Shown here: piece after piece, positions 46,607-54,608 of the stretch
Numbering within the stretch: position 1 is the stretch's first letter
Layout of the letters: each line of letters opens with the position of its first letter
Origin: Mucilaginibacter roseus
GTDB taxonomy: Bacteria > Bacteroidota > Bacteroidia > Sphingobacteriales > Sphingobacteriaceae
Reading direction: 5' to 3'
DNA length: 64,000 nucleotides
Assembly (NCBI RefSeq): GCF_021215455.1
Contig: NZ_JAJPWV010000001.1
Coordinates: forward strand, 372,001 to 436,000
Program-made: the position numbers and the translations under genes
Notes under the pieces: generated by a model
Told to the model about the DNA's origin: nothing
Seen by the model: the letters and a program-made list of their open reading frames with translations, nothing else
Database searches by the model: none

Positions 46607-47242
46607 TTATTTAGCCTTAGTAAAAGCCATCTTAAACGCCAAAGCAGCTAGCACACTCGCCATAAACCATTTTTGGATCTTGACCCATGCCGGTTGTTGA
46701 TTAAAAAACGACGCGGCTCGGGCAGCAGTTAATACAATTATAAAATTTATGCTTAAGCTGACGATCACCTGGGTTATGCCCAACTGAATACTCTGCATCA
46801 TTATGGAGCCGGACGCAGTTTTGATGAACTGTGGAAATAAGGATAAATAGAACATCGCCACTTTCGGATTAAGCACGTTCGTTAAAAAACCAATGGCGAA
46901 TAGCTTTCGCGGATTGTCGGAATTTAGATTGCGGTCAGTCTCAAAAATGTTTTTGCTATTGGGTTTGATAGCTTGGTAAGCAAGGTACAACAGGTAGATA
47001 ACACCGGCAGTTTTTAGGGTTAAGTAAGCAAAAGGTACTGCAAACAGGACCGCCGTCAAACCAAATGAAACTAAAATAATATGGACTAGAAATCCGCAAA
47101 TCACACCCAATAGCGAGGTGAGCCCGGCTTTTCGTCCCTGTGAAAGCGTTCGAGAGATCAAATAGATCATATTCGGCCCCGGAGTGATCACAAGGACAAG
47201 GGCGGCTAAAGCAAATATTGTAAGATCGTAAAATTGTATCAT
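46607..47242 (-). CDS. LysE/RhtB-family amino-acid exporter
   Basis: The start at 47242 (MIQFYDLTIFALAALVLVITPGPNMIYLISRTLSQGRKAG) gives the normal family length of 211 residues; the open frame extends 74 codons further upstream but that part lacks family character. Six hydrophobic segments and the signature ITPGPNMIYLISRTLSQGRKAGL define LysE/RhtB exporters of amino acids or homoserine lactones. It is the only minus-strand gene in the island. An imperfect palindrome (47299-47325) lies about 57 bases upstream. Confidence 0.9.
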   Translation of the reverse strand: MIQFYDLTIFALAALVLVITPGPNMIYLISRTLSQGRKAGLTSLLGVICGFLVHIILVSFGLTAVLFAVPFAYLTLKTAGVIYLLYLAYQAIKPNSKNIFETDRNLNSDNPRKLFAIGFLTNVLNPKVAMFYLSLFPQFIKTASGSIMMQSIQLGITQVIVSLSINFIIVLTAARAASFFNQQPAWVKIQKWFMASVLAALAFKMAFTKAK

Positions 47243-47508
47243 GTTCTTTTTCTGGAAAGTTTTGAAAGGCCCTGTTAAACTAAAATATATTCCGGAGCAA
47301 TATCCCACGCACTGCGTAGGATATTTTATTTCTAATATACAAGATTTATTATTGGCGCTCTTTACAGAATTGATAAAGTGCTGTGACCTTCTTAACGCAC
47401 ATGATTGGCATGGCGTCAGATAATGTAGTTTCTTCCCTGTTCCACCATTGCATTTCCAGAACATCCTACCACAGGCATCATAATTTGTAAGGAAGTTAAT
47501 AACCCGTC

Positions 47509-47673
47509 GTGGAATTTACTTTACCGCTTAACAATGAACAAATATTCGCTAAAGAATATAAGCTTTACCTGCCAAGTAAAGAAGATTTAAAGAAACAACT
47601 TGAATATCATGAAGGTCATACTTTGAGGTTCCAATTCGAAACCTCAAAGTATAACACATTTTTTAAATACTAA
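47509..47673 (+). pseudogene. C-terminal fragment of a DUF1016/YhcG PDDEXK nuclease
   Basis: A 54-codon frame with a GTG start or none (TAA two codons before) reads VEFTLPLNNEQIFAKEYKLY, then LPSKEDLKKQLEYHE. This is the usual last part of YhcG/DUF1016-type PDDEXK nuclease proteins (xYxL-LPSKEDL-xxxLE). The catalytic region is missing, so this is a remnant cut by insertion or deletion just before the mobilizable element. Confidence 0.55.
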
Positions 47674-47705
47674 AAAGGGTCAGCTTTGACCCTTTTGTTT
47701 TTTAT
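47673..47705 (+). terminator. Intrinsic terminator after the nuclease fragment
   Basis: Arms AAAAGGGTCA (47673-47682) and TGACCCTTTT (47687-47696) with a 4-base loop and following GTTTTTTAT form a standard terminator directly behind the fragment's stop codon. Confidence 0.85.
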
Positions 47706-47824
47706 AGCTCATTTTGATTTAATCCGATCTATAAAACGGTAAAAAGCACCCCTCCAATTGCCAACCTTGTGTTTTTATGATCTTTTGCTTAACTAATTTT
47801 GAAGTCCATTTAAAATAAAAGGTT

Positions 47825-48148
47825 ATGGATAAAGCATTTGAACAACGAACTAAAGCTCCCGGATCGGTGCCTACACGGAACCAGATACTCACTATCGGCG
47901 ACATGGAAGACTTCAAAAACGACGTACTTCAGGAACTCAAACAGATTATCAAGGATTACATAAGCGGTGCGCCTGGCAAGAAATGGCTGAAGTCAGCCGA
48001 AGTTAAAAAGCTGCTGGGGATATCTCATGGTTTCCTACAATCATTGCGTGATAGCGGTGTGCTTCCGTTCACCAAAATTGGTGGCTCGATTTATTATGAT
48101 TATGAGGACATCACCTTCATGATGACAACCAATAAAAGTGTTTCCTAA
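47825..48148 (+). CDS. HTH-17/excisionase-like DNA-binding protein
   Basis: The 107-residue protein has a Gln/Lys-rich N-terminal half and a C-terminal winged-helix of the MerR/excisionase (HTH_17) type: KKWLKSAEVKKLLGISHGFLQSLRDSGVLPFTKIGGSIYYDYEDITFMM. Such proteins are the first gene of many Bacteroidota mobilizable elements and may act as excision or replication regulators. It precedes the conserved small gene and parA. Confidence 0.82.
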   Translation: MDKAFEQRTKAPGSVPTRNQILTIGDMEDFKNDVLQELKQIIKDYISGAPGKKWLKSAEVKKLLGISHGFLQSLRDSGVLPFTKIGGSIYYDYEDITFMMTTNKSVS

Positions 48149-48192
48149 TCGCTTACCGCCGTGCCAAGACGGCACGGCATATCCCTAAATGT

Positions 48193-48504
48193 ATGATAAC
48201 CAAACGAAAGGTAAAACGTATCGCTGTAGAACGCAAATCTATATCCATGCCGGAGGCGATAACGCAAAAAGGTTTCGGCAATGAGCTGCCGCCTCGTGAA
48301 TCTCTGGTCGAAATATATTTTGATCAGAAAGGTCTGACTGCACAAGCTAAAGCTTTTTATGAATTTTACAGCAAGGCTAACTGGTGCAGTCCCAAAGGCA
48401 CACCTTATCGAAACTGGAAATTGCTGGCCAGCGATTGGATATTCAATTATGTGCAGGAATTGAAGCTCAGAAAGCGCCAGCGCGAAAATATGCTAGCTAA
48501 CTAG
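48193..48504 (+). CDS. Conserved small protein of mobilizable elements
   Basis: The 103-residue protein is basic at both ends (MITKRKVKRIAVERKS; LRKRQRENM) with LVEIYFDQKGLTAQAKAFYEFYSKANWCSPKGTPYRNWKLLASDWIFNY in the middle. I recall similar proteins just upstream of parA in Bacteroidota mobilizable elements but know no function. The two Trp/Cys landmarks NWCSPKGTPYRNWK look like a conserved core. It sits 34 bases before parA. Confidence 0.65.
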   Translation: MITKRKVKRIAVERKSISMPEAITQKGFGNELPPRESLVEIYFDQKGLTAQAKAFYEFYSKANWCSPKGTPYRNWKLLASDWIFNYVQELKLRKRQRENMLAN

Positions 48505-48538
48505 CAACCTATCATTCTATCAAACTAACAATTTTATT

Positions 48539-49129
48539 ATGGCAAAGATCATCACTCTGGCCCACCAAAAAGGTGGTGTCGGAAAAAGCACATTGGCTAT
48601 AAACCTGGCACTGACGTTTCAGGATCAATTATCTGTCGCGCTTGTAGATACAGATTTGCAGGGCAGTTTATACCATCTCAGGGAAGACTTTCCTAATTTA
48701 ACCATCATTGGTTCAGATCAATTAAAAGACACTCAGCGATTAGACTATGACTTGATTATCGTTGATACGCCGCCTTATCTGTCCAATCGTTTACCGGAGT
48801 TGTTTCGGCGTTCCGATTTTATACTTGTGCCGACAAAGGCAGGCTTTTTTGACGTCATGGCAATTCGGTCTACGCTGGCACTGATCGAGGAAGCGAAAGG
48901 TAAAGCCGGAATCGTGCTAAATATGGTCAAGCCAAGATCAGGGCTAACCAATGACGTGAGCAACCTTCTTCAAAATATGGGTACCCCACTATTAAAAAGT
49001 CGTGTGCATGACCGGGTGAGTATCGCACGGTCATCTATAACCGGTGGCATCCTCAACAGCGGCGACTCCAAGGCCAAAGCCGAGTTGATGGCGCTTGCGG
49101 AAGAAATCGTTGAACGGCTAGCAAACTAG
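48539..49129 (+). CDS. parA: ParA-family partition ATPase
   Basis: The 196-residue protein has the deviant Walker A KGGVGKST (14-21 region, ITLAHQKGGVGKSTLAINLAL), the Asp of VDTDLQGSL, and LIIVDTPPYLSNRLPELFRRSDFILVPTKAGFFDV. It is a short ParA of the plasmid/ICE type with no N-terminal HTH. Direct and inverted repeats follow its stop, and the next gene is a small ParB-like candidate, so a complete partition cassette is likely. That suggests the element replicates or is held as a circle at some stage. Confidence 0.92.
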   Translation: MAKIITLAHQKGGVGKSTLAINLALTFQDQLSVALVDTDLQGSLYHLREDFPNLTIIGSDQLKDTQRLDYDLIIVDTPPYLSNRLPELFRRSDFILVPTKAGFFDVMAIRSTLALIEEAKGKAGIVLNMVKPRSGLTNDVSNLLQNMGTPLLKSRVHDRVSIARSSITGGILNSGDSKAKAELMALAEEIVERLAN

Positions 49130-49237
49130 CTTTTTATTTACCTAACAAGATAGCAAAATCGCATGCTATCAAGCTATCAAACGATGATAGCATACTAGCA
49201 TGATAGTCGACATTGCTAACAAACTAGCATGATAGCA
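49117..49237. repeat. parS-like iteron cluster
   Basis: Between parA and the next gene, GATAGC or its complement occurs at 49149, 49165 (inverted), 49173 (inverted), 49186 and 49231. A 13-base direct repeat ACTAGCATGATAG occurs at 49194-49206 and 49223-49235. GCTAGCAAACTAGC ends the parA gene itself. The last copy abuts the start of the downstream gene at 49240. Related CTAGC motifs lie just before parA (48492-48504). Layout fits a centromere or autoregulatory operator. Confidence 0.7.
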
Positions 49238-49239
49238 AA

Positions 49240-49494
49240 ATGGAAGATTATAAAAAGAGGCTAGGCGGCCTGGCGGATAAACTCAAAAAGGAGCCGCCTA
49301 AAACGCCGGTGCAGGAAGTTCAATCGGTAAAGCAGGCTACTCCGAAAGAGCCCGAGGTGCAGTTCAATAACCGCATCCCAAAGGCACTTTTGAAACTGGT
49401 AAAAGCGTACGGCCTGGAACACGAAGTGTCGCTACAGGACATTAACATCCAAGCACTGGAGTTCTATCTAAAGAATTATAATAAGGACAAGTAA
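49240..49494 (+). CDS. Small ParB-like/RHH partition partner
   Basis: The 84-residue protein has a charged, Pro-rich N-terminus and a C-terminal part VQFNNRIPKALLKLVKAYGLEHEVSLQDINIQALEFYLKNY with a strand-helix-helix rhythm like ribbon-helix-helix proteins. Downstream of parA and the repeat cluster, it is a good candidate for the centromere-binding partner. No family was recognised. Confidence 0.6.
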   Translation: MEDYKKRLGGLADKLKKEPPKTPVQEVQSVKQATPKEPEVQFNNRIPKALLKLVKAYGLEHEVSLQDINIQALEFYLKNYNKDK

Positions 49495-49501
49495 ACTGAT
49501 A

Positions 49502-49638
49502 GCAGCAGGCTTAGACTGCCCGCTTCGCCGCAGTCAGCAAGATGTACGTTTGTAATACAAACGGATCTTGCCCCTGCCTCCGAAGTCGGCCGCGGTTCGG
49601 GCAAAAGCCTCCGAAGTCGGCTTTTTAAAGACAGGAAA
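49502..49638 (+). other. Candidate oriT (transfer origin)
   Basis: Just upstream of mobC lie two hairpins and a direct repeat: GACTGC/GCAGTC (49514-49519, 49530-49535); a long stem with arms GCAAGAT..CGTTTGTA and TACAAACG.ATCTTGC (49537-49571); and two copies of GCCTCCGAAGTCGGC (49576-49590, 49607-49621). Inverted repeats beside a relaxase operon are the hallmark of oriT. The nick site is not identified. Confidence 0.55.
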
Positions 49639-50049
49639 ATGGGAACAGCAGAAGATAAATTAACACGGGTTTTGCTGACAAGATTCAAGCAGGCGGAATA
49701 CGACCTGATCAACAACAGGTTTAAGAAAACGCGCTTCCGCAAGTTGAGCGAGTACGTTCGCAGTGTCATGCTCGGAAAACCTGTCACTGTATTGTACAGG
49801 GATAAATCTATGGATGATCTTCTGGAAGAAATGGTCAACCTGCGCCAAGAATTAAGTGCTATCGGGAACAACCTTAACCAGGCCATGCGCAGCATAAACA
49901 GTACGCATGGTCATGCCGATGCCAAGCTTTGGATGAATTTATTAAGTGTAGTCAACGGTAAACTGGAACCTGCTATCATACAGATCAGGGACCGGATGAA
50001 TAATTATGCAGAGGTATGGTCGCAAAAATTAAAAGCGGTAAAAGCTTGA
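49639..50049 (+). CDS. MobC-like mobilization (relaxosome) protein
   Basis: The 136-residue protein has an RHH-like N-terminus (TRVLLTRFKQAEYDLINNRFKKTRFRKLSEYVRSVMLGKPV) followed by the MobC motif LRQELSAIGNNLNQAMRSIN. MobC proteins help the relaxase open the DNA at oriT. It overlaps the relaxase gene by 34 bases and directly follows the candidate oriT. Confidence 0.87.
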   Translation: MGTAEDKLTRVLLTRFKQAEYDLINNRFKKTRFRKLSEYVRSVMLGKPVTVLYRDKSMDDLLEEMVNLRQELSAIGNNLNQAMRSINSTHGHADAKLWMNLLSVVNGKLEPAIIQIRDRMNNYAEVWSQKLKAVKA

Positions 50050-51227
50050 TCGGCGCGCTCAATTATAATGAGCGGAAGGTAAGCCACGGTAAGGCAAAAC
50101 TAATTGCGGCTGTTCGTTACTCAAAGGATATGGATAAGCTGTACTTTCATGACAAGCTATTAAGACTGACCGACCTGGCAGCAAGGAACGAGCGAACGAA
50201 GACGAACACCGTACATATCTCTTTAAATTTTCCGAACGGTGAGCGATTGCCTGACGACAGGCTGCAACATATCACGCAGGACTATATGAACGGTATCGGC
50301 TTTGATGGACAACCGTACCTCGTCTATCGCCACGAGGATGCCGGACATCCGCATATTCATATTGTAACTACTAACATCAAACCCGATGGTGAGCGGATCA
50401 GCTTGCATTACCTGGGACAAAACCAATCGGAGAAAGTACGTAAGGAAATCGAGATCAGATACCAACTCATCAAGGCCGAGGGTCAACAGCGCCAAAAGCC
50501 TGATCTGAAAGCCGAGATCATGGCAGCAGATTACGGTCAGGCAGAAACCAAACGCAGCATCACCAACATTTTGAGTTATGTTGTCCGTACTTATAAGTTT
50601 ACCAGTGTCCCCGAATTGAATGCCGTGTTGCAACAATACAGGATCGCCGCTGATCAAGGCAGCAAAGATAGCCGCATGTATGCCCAGGCTGGCCTGATCT
50701 ATTGGATGCTGGATGATAAAGGTGATAAGATCGGTGTACCAATCAAAGCAAGCAGCATTTACGGCAAACCGACACTTAAGGCACTGGAGGAACGCTTTAA
50801 GTTGAACGCCACACTGAGGAAGCCATTTAAAGAGAATCTAATCAAAGTACTTGATGAGGCACTGAAGCAACCGCTGACTGCACCGCAACTTCAACAATTA
50901 TTATCAGAAAAGGGTATCCATATCATCCTGCGCCGAAATGACGAGGGTCGGCTTTATGGGGTCACCTTCATTGATAGAAATAACAAGGCCGTATTCAATG
51001 GCAGCGATCTTGGCAAAGCATATAGTGCCAATCAATTGGCCACTATCCTCTTACCGGAACCGAAACAACACAAGCAAACACAGATTGATGACTGGTCACC
51101 AACGGCAACCGATTACAACAAAAACACCGGAAATGATGTGTTGGATGCGCTACTTGAAGTCGAGCAACAAGACCTCGCCGCGCTCAACAAATTCAAGAAA
51201 AAGAAACGTAAAGGACTAAATCTATAA
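50016..51227 (+). CDS. Relaxase/mobilization nuclease
   Basis: The 403-residue protein belongs to the PF03432 relaxase family. The N-terminus has KSGKSLIGALNYNERK and the metal-binding triad HEDAGHPHIHIVTTNI (histidines at about 107, 112, 114 and 116 in the RHEDAGHPHIHIV block). The catalytic Tyr candidate lies in the ALNYNERK segment near residue 18. The C-terminal half is helical. It nicks oriT and leads the strand into the recipient. Its mRNA overlaps mobC. Confidence 0.92.
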   Translation: MVAKIKSGKSLIGALNYNERKVSHGKAKLIAAVRYSKDMDKLYFHDKLLRLTDLAARNERTKTNTVHISLNFPNGERLPDDRLQHITQDYMNGIGFDGQPYLVYRHEDAGHPHIHIVTTNIKPDGERISLHYLGQNQSEKVRKEIEIRYQLIKAEGQQRQKPDLKAEIMAADYGQAETKRSITNILSYVVRTYKFTSVPELNAVLQQYRIAADQGSKDSRMYAQAGLIYWMLDDKGDKIGVPIKASSIYGKPTLKALEERFKLNATLRKPFKENLIKVLDEALKQPLTAPQLQQLLSEKGIHIILRRNDEGRLYGVTFIDRNNKAVFNGSDLGKAYSANQLATILLPEPKQHKQTQIDDWSPTATDYNKNTGNDVLDALLEVEQQDLAALNKFKKKKRKGLNL

Positions 51228-51229
51228 GT

Positions 51230-53116
51230 ATGCAAACCGGAGAAAACGAACAGGCCTTGCGTAAGATCATTGATTTTACCAGGCTGCTAAGCATCACCAT
51301 ATTGGTCATTCACTTTTATTTGGCCTGTTATAGCGCCTTCAGAGATTTAAAATTGACTCACCGGATCACTGATCAGGTTTTATTGCCCCTGACCCGGATG
51401 CCCATATTTACGACGATGCTAGTCGCTAAGATTAGTTCGATGTTGCTATTAATCGTATCATTAATTGGAAGCAAGGGTAAACGGGACGAGAAGATCAGGC
51501 CCAAAACAATTGCAACTTACTGCGTCACCGGTCTGCTCATTTACTTTTTGAGTAGCTATCTAATCACTTGGCCATGGCTTTATATTGGCGCTACCGCGTT
51601 TGGCTATTTATTATTTATGACGGGTGGCAGTTTACTTTTCCGCATGCTCAAACTCAATTTAGGCGCAGACATTTTCAATAAAGACAACGAAACGTTCCCG
51701 CAGGAAGAACGGCTATTGCAGAATGAATATTCGATCAACCTACCAGCGAAGTATCAATTAAAGGGTAAAGAACGCAACAGTTGGATCAATATCATCAACC
51801 CATTCCGCGGAACGCTTGTCGGTGGTAGCCCCGGCGCTGGTAAGTCGTACTTTGTAATTCGACACATTATTACCCAGCACATTGAAAAGGGTTTTGCAAT
51901 GCTGATCTATGATTTTAAATATGATGATCTTTCAAAAATAGCTTACAACGCACTGAGAAAACATGGTGGCCGCTCGTTTTTTGTCATCAATTTCGAAAAA
52001 ATCATGCACCGCAGTAACCCGCTCGAACCGGAAACTATGCTGGATATTACCGATGCTATGGAAGCTGCTCGTACCATTATGTTAAGTTTAAATCGCGAGT
52101 GGATCAAAAAGCAAGGTGACTTTTTTGTGGAATCGCCCATCAACTTCGTGACGGCATTGATTTGGTTTCTTAGAAAATATGAAAATGGTCGGTATTGTAC
52201 TTTGCCGCATGTAATTGAATTATCCTTAGTCGATTACAATGAACTATTTACACTGCTAAGCAGTGAACCTGAAATAGAGGTGCTTATTAATCCTTTCATT
52301 TCGGCTTGGCGAAATGAAGCGTATGAGCAGTTAGAGGGACAAATTGCTAGTGCCAAAATTAGCCTGGCCAGGCTGTCCTCACCGCAGTTATACTATGTTT
52401 TAAACGGAAACGATTTTTCGTTGGACATCAATAATCCAGACGATCCTAAAATCGTATGCCTGGCCAATAATCCGCAGAAGTCACAAACTTACGGTGCCGT
52501 ATTGTCTTTGTATGTAAACCGGATTAACAAGTTGGTCAACCGTAAACATCAGCAAAAGTGCAGCCTGATCTTTGATGAGTTTCCAACTATCTACTTCAAT
52601 GGGATAGACAATCTTATCGCTACCGCGCGTTCTAACAAGGTTGCAGTCACCTTGGCAGTGCAGGATCATAGCCAGCTTAAAAAGGATTATGGCCGGGAAC
52701 AGGCGGAAGTGATTATGAACATCGTGGGTAATATCATATGCGGACAGGTCACGGGCGATACGGCTAAACAACTGTCAGAACGTTTTGGCAAAATCAACCA
52801 GCAAAAGGAAAGTGTTTCCATTAACAACACAGACACATCGGTCAGCCGTTCGACTCAATTAGATTACGCCATTCCGGCGTCAAAGATCGCTGGCCTATCA
52901 TCAGGTGAGTTTGTAGGCATGATAGCGGATGACCCGACCTGTAAGATCGGGCTGAAAACTTTTCATTGCGAGATCCAAAATGATCACGACGCTATCGGGC
53001 GCGAAGAGTCTGCTTATTCTCCTATTCCCCCGGTGCGTACAATTTCACAATCAGAAATACTAAACAATTATCATAGAATCAAAGCAGACATTAAGATCAT
53101 TACAGATGAAAGTTAG
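51230..53116 (+). CDS. Type IV coupling protein (TraG/VirD4-like)
   Basis: The 628-residue protein has about four membrane helices before residue 140, then Walker A VGGSPGAGKSYFVIRH (198-206) and Walker B CSLIFDEFPTIYF (about 443-455), with QDHSQLKKDYG and GNIICGQVTGDTAKQLSERFG of the motor core. It links the relaxosome to a conjugation channel. No channel genes (TraA-TraQ or VirB) are present, so a helper element must provide one. It begins two bases after the relaxase stop. Confidence 0.9.
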   Translation: MQTGENEQALRKIIDFTRLLSITILVIHFYLACYSAFRDLKLTHRITDQVLLPLTRMPIFTTMLVAKISSMLLLIVSLIGSKGKRDEKIRPKTIATYCVTGLLIYFLSSYLITWPWLYIGATAFGYLLFMTGGSLLFRMLKLNLGADIFNKDNETFPQEERLLQNEYSINLPAKYQLKGKERNSWINIINPFRGTLVGGSPGAGKSYFVIRHIITQHIEKGFAMLIYDFKYDDLSKIAYNALRKHGGRSFFVINFEKIMHRSNPLEPETMLDITDAMEAARTIMLSLNREWIKKQGDFFVESPINFVTALIWFLRKYENGRYCTLPHVIELSLVDYNELFTLLSSEPEIEVLINPFISAWRNEAYEQLEGQIASAKISLARLSSPQLYYVLNGNDFSLDINNPDDPKIVCLANNPQKSQTYGAVLSLYVNRINKLVNRKHQQKCSLIFDEFPTIYFNGIDNLIATARSNKVAVTLAVQDHSQLKKDYGREQAEVIMNIVGNIICGQVTGDTAKQLSERFGKINQQKESVSINNTDTSVSRSTQLDYAIPASKIAGLSSGEFVGMIADDPTCKIGLKTFHCEIQNDHDAIGREESAYSPIPPVRTISQSEILNNYHRIKADIKIITDES

Positions 53117-54212
53117 TCTTAGACAACAGAAACTCGTGCGCAACCGCGTACGACTTTACCTCGACATTTACCCACCTGTCAAACAGCCAAACGGGAAACT
53201 ATGGGCTTATGAAAACCTGCGACTGTACCTGCATAATGAACCTAAGACGGATCTGGAGCGGGTACACAACAAGGAAACAAAGCAATTAGCGGAAACGATT
53301 CGTGCACAACGGCAACTGGAAATTCAAAGTCAAGTACATGGCATAACCCCACACCAACTACGCCAGCAAAGTTTCAAGGTCTACTTTCGTAAGATAGCCA
53401 GGCGCGTTAAGGGTATGAGTCGCCACAATTGGGAAAGCAGCGTGCGTTACTTAGATCTTTTCCATGCCGATGATATCCGCTTTGTAGATATCGACCTTTC
53501 ATTTTGTGAGGATTTCAAAGCCTTCTTATTGGACGAACCTCAATTGCGGGAAAGCCGGCGCGGCATCGGGCATAACAGTGCGCTGAGCTACTACAATAAA
53601 TTCCGTAATGCGCTGAAAATGGCCTGGCGTGAAAAACTGATACCGGATGATTTTCATGACCTGAGTCCCGGACTGCGGGAAAAAGAAGCACCGGTCGAGT
53701 TCCTGACCATGGCGGACATTCGCCAATTATTACAAACGCCAACAGAGGATGAGTTGTCTAAACGAATGGTACTATTTGGCATTTTGACAGGTATGCGTTT
53801 CTGTGATATTCAATTATTGAACTGGGGAGAGGTGCGCGGCGAACCGGGACAATACTACCTGCAATTTATGCAACGCAAAACGACCAAACATCAGCATATG
53901 CCGATCAGTGACCAGTCGTTCGAACTACTAGGTGCACGGGAGAGTACTGAAGAACGTCCATTTAAAGGTATCTACTATTGCCGCGTCCGTACCTTTTTAA
54001 AGGAATGGCCGTTAGCGGCCGGTATTCATAAACACATTACCTTTTGTTGTTTGCGGCATACTTATGCCACCTTACAATTGAACAGCGGTACGGACATCTA
54101 TACGGTTTCCAAAATGTTAGGTCATCGACATGTGAAAACGACGCAACGTTACACCCGCTTGTTGGATGACAAAAAAAGAGAAACAACAAAACGCATAGTT
54201 ATCGATCTCTAG
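53106..54212 (+). CDS. Tyrosine recombinase (integrase) of the mobilizable element
   Basis: The 368-residue integrase has an SAM-like N-terminal core-binding region (about 90-190) and the catalytic domain with Arg in GILTGMRFCDIQLLNW, Lys in RKTTKHQHMP, LRHTYATLQLNSGTDIYTVSKMLGHRHVKTTQRY. Where most family members have His three residues before the second Arg, this protein has Cys (TFCCLRH). The nucleophile Tyr is in TTQRYTRL. It overlaps the coupling protein gene by 11 bases, making integration and transfer genes one transcript. It is the likely driver of island insertion. Confidence 0.92.
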   Translation: MKVSLRQQKLVRNRVRLYLDIYPPVKQPNGKLWAYENLRLYLHNEPKTDLERVHNKETKQLAETIRAQRQLEIQSQVHGITPHQLRQQSFKVYFRKIARRVKGMSRHNWESSVRYLDLFHADDIRFVDIDLSFCEDFKAFLLDEPQLRESRRGIGHNSALSYYNKFRNALKMAWREKLIPDDFHDLSPGLREKEAPVEFLTMADIRQLLQTPTEDELSKRMVLFGILTGMRFCDIQLLNWGEVRGEPGQYYLQFMQRKTTKHQHMPISDQSFELLGARESTEERPFKGIYYCRVRTFLKEWPLAAGIHKHITFCCLRHTYATLQLNSGTDIYTVSKMLGHRHVKTTQRYTRLLDDKKRETTKRIVIDL

Positions 54213-54389
54213 CTACGTGTAATACTTCAACGGGATAAATTGCTTAACGAGAATAACCATGTAGAGTTACAGTTGAAAACTATTCCAATTTTAATTATTT
54301 GCCAATCAAATAACTATCCTAACGATGAATCAATTAAAACTGACAACCTTGTTGGCCTTATTAAAATCACGTAGCTTTATCCACATTTC

Positions 54390-54608
54390 ATGCAAATAAA
54401 TATGAGTGTCAAAGCAATTAATAGATTGAAGGCCGTATTAGCAGAGCAAGGCAAAACAAATAAATGGCTTGCCGGAAAACTCGAAAAAAATGAGACAACA
54501 GTATCTCGTTGGTGTACGAATGAGGTTCAACCGAGTTTGGAAACGCTTTTACAAATCTCTGAGCTATTTAATATAGATATAAAACAACTGTTGGTGTCCA
54601 ATAAATAA
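54390..54608 (+). CDS. XRE-type regulator of the hsd operon
   Basis: The 72-residue protein is a Cro/CI helix-turn-helix (INRLKAVLAEQGKTNKWLAGKLEKNETTVSRWCTNEVQPSLETLLQISELFNIDIKQLL). ATG 54402 is a second possible start. Its stop overlaps the hsdM1 start by one base, so it likely autoregulates the restriction operon, like C-proteins of other systems. Confidence 0.87.
   Translation: MQINMSVKAINRLKAVLAEQGKTNKWLAGKLEKNETTVSRWCTNEVQPSLETLLQISELFNIDIKQLLVSNK

Noticed and set aside
46446..46700. Plus-strand 84-codon frame over the LysE 3' end
   Set aside because: The second half is the antisense of conserved LysE codons and the first half has no recognisable content.
47243..47464. 74-codon N-terminal extension of LysE
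   Set aside because: The extension is rich in unusual residues and lacks family similarity; the start at 47242 gives the standard length and N-terminus.
49117..49237. CRISPR array
   Set aside because: Repeats are only 6-13 bases, irregularly spaced, in both orientations, without spacers of equal size or cas genes.
47825..54212. Complete self-transmissible conjugative element
   Set aside because: No VirB/Tra channel components are encoded, only relaxosome, coupling protein and integrase.
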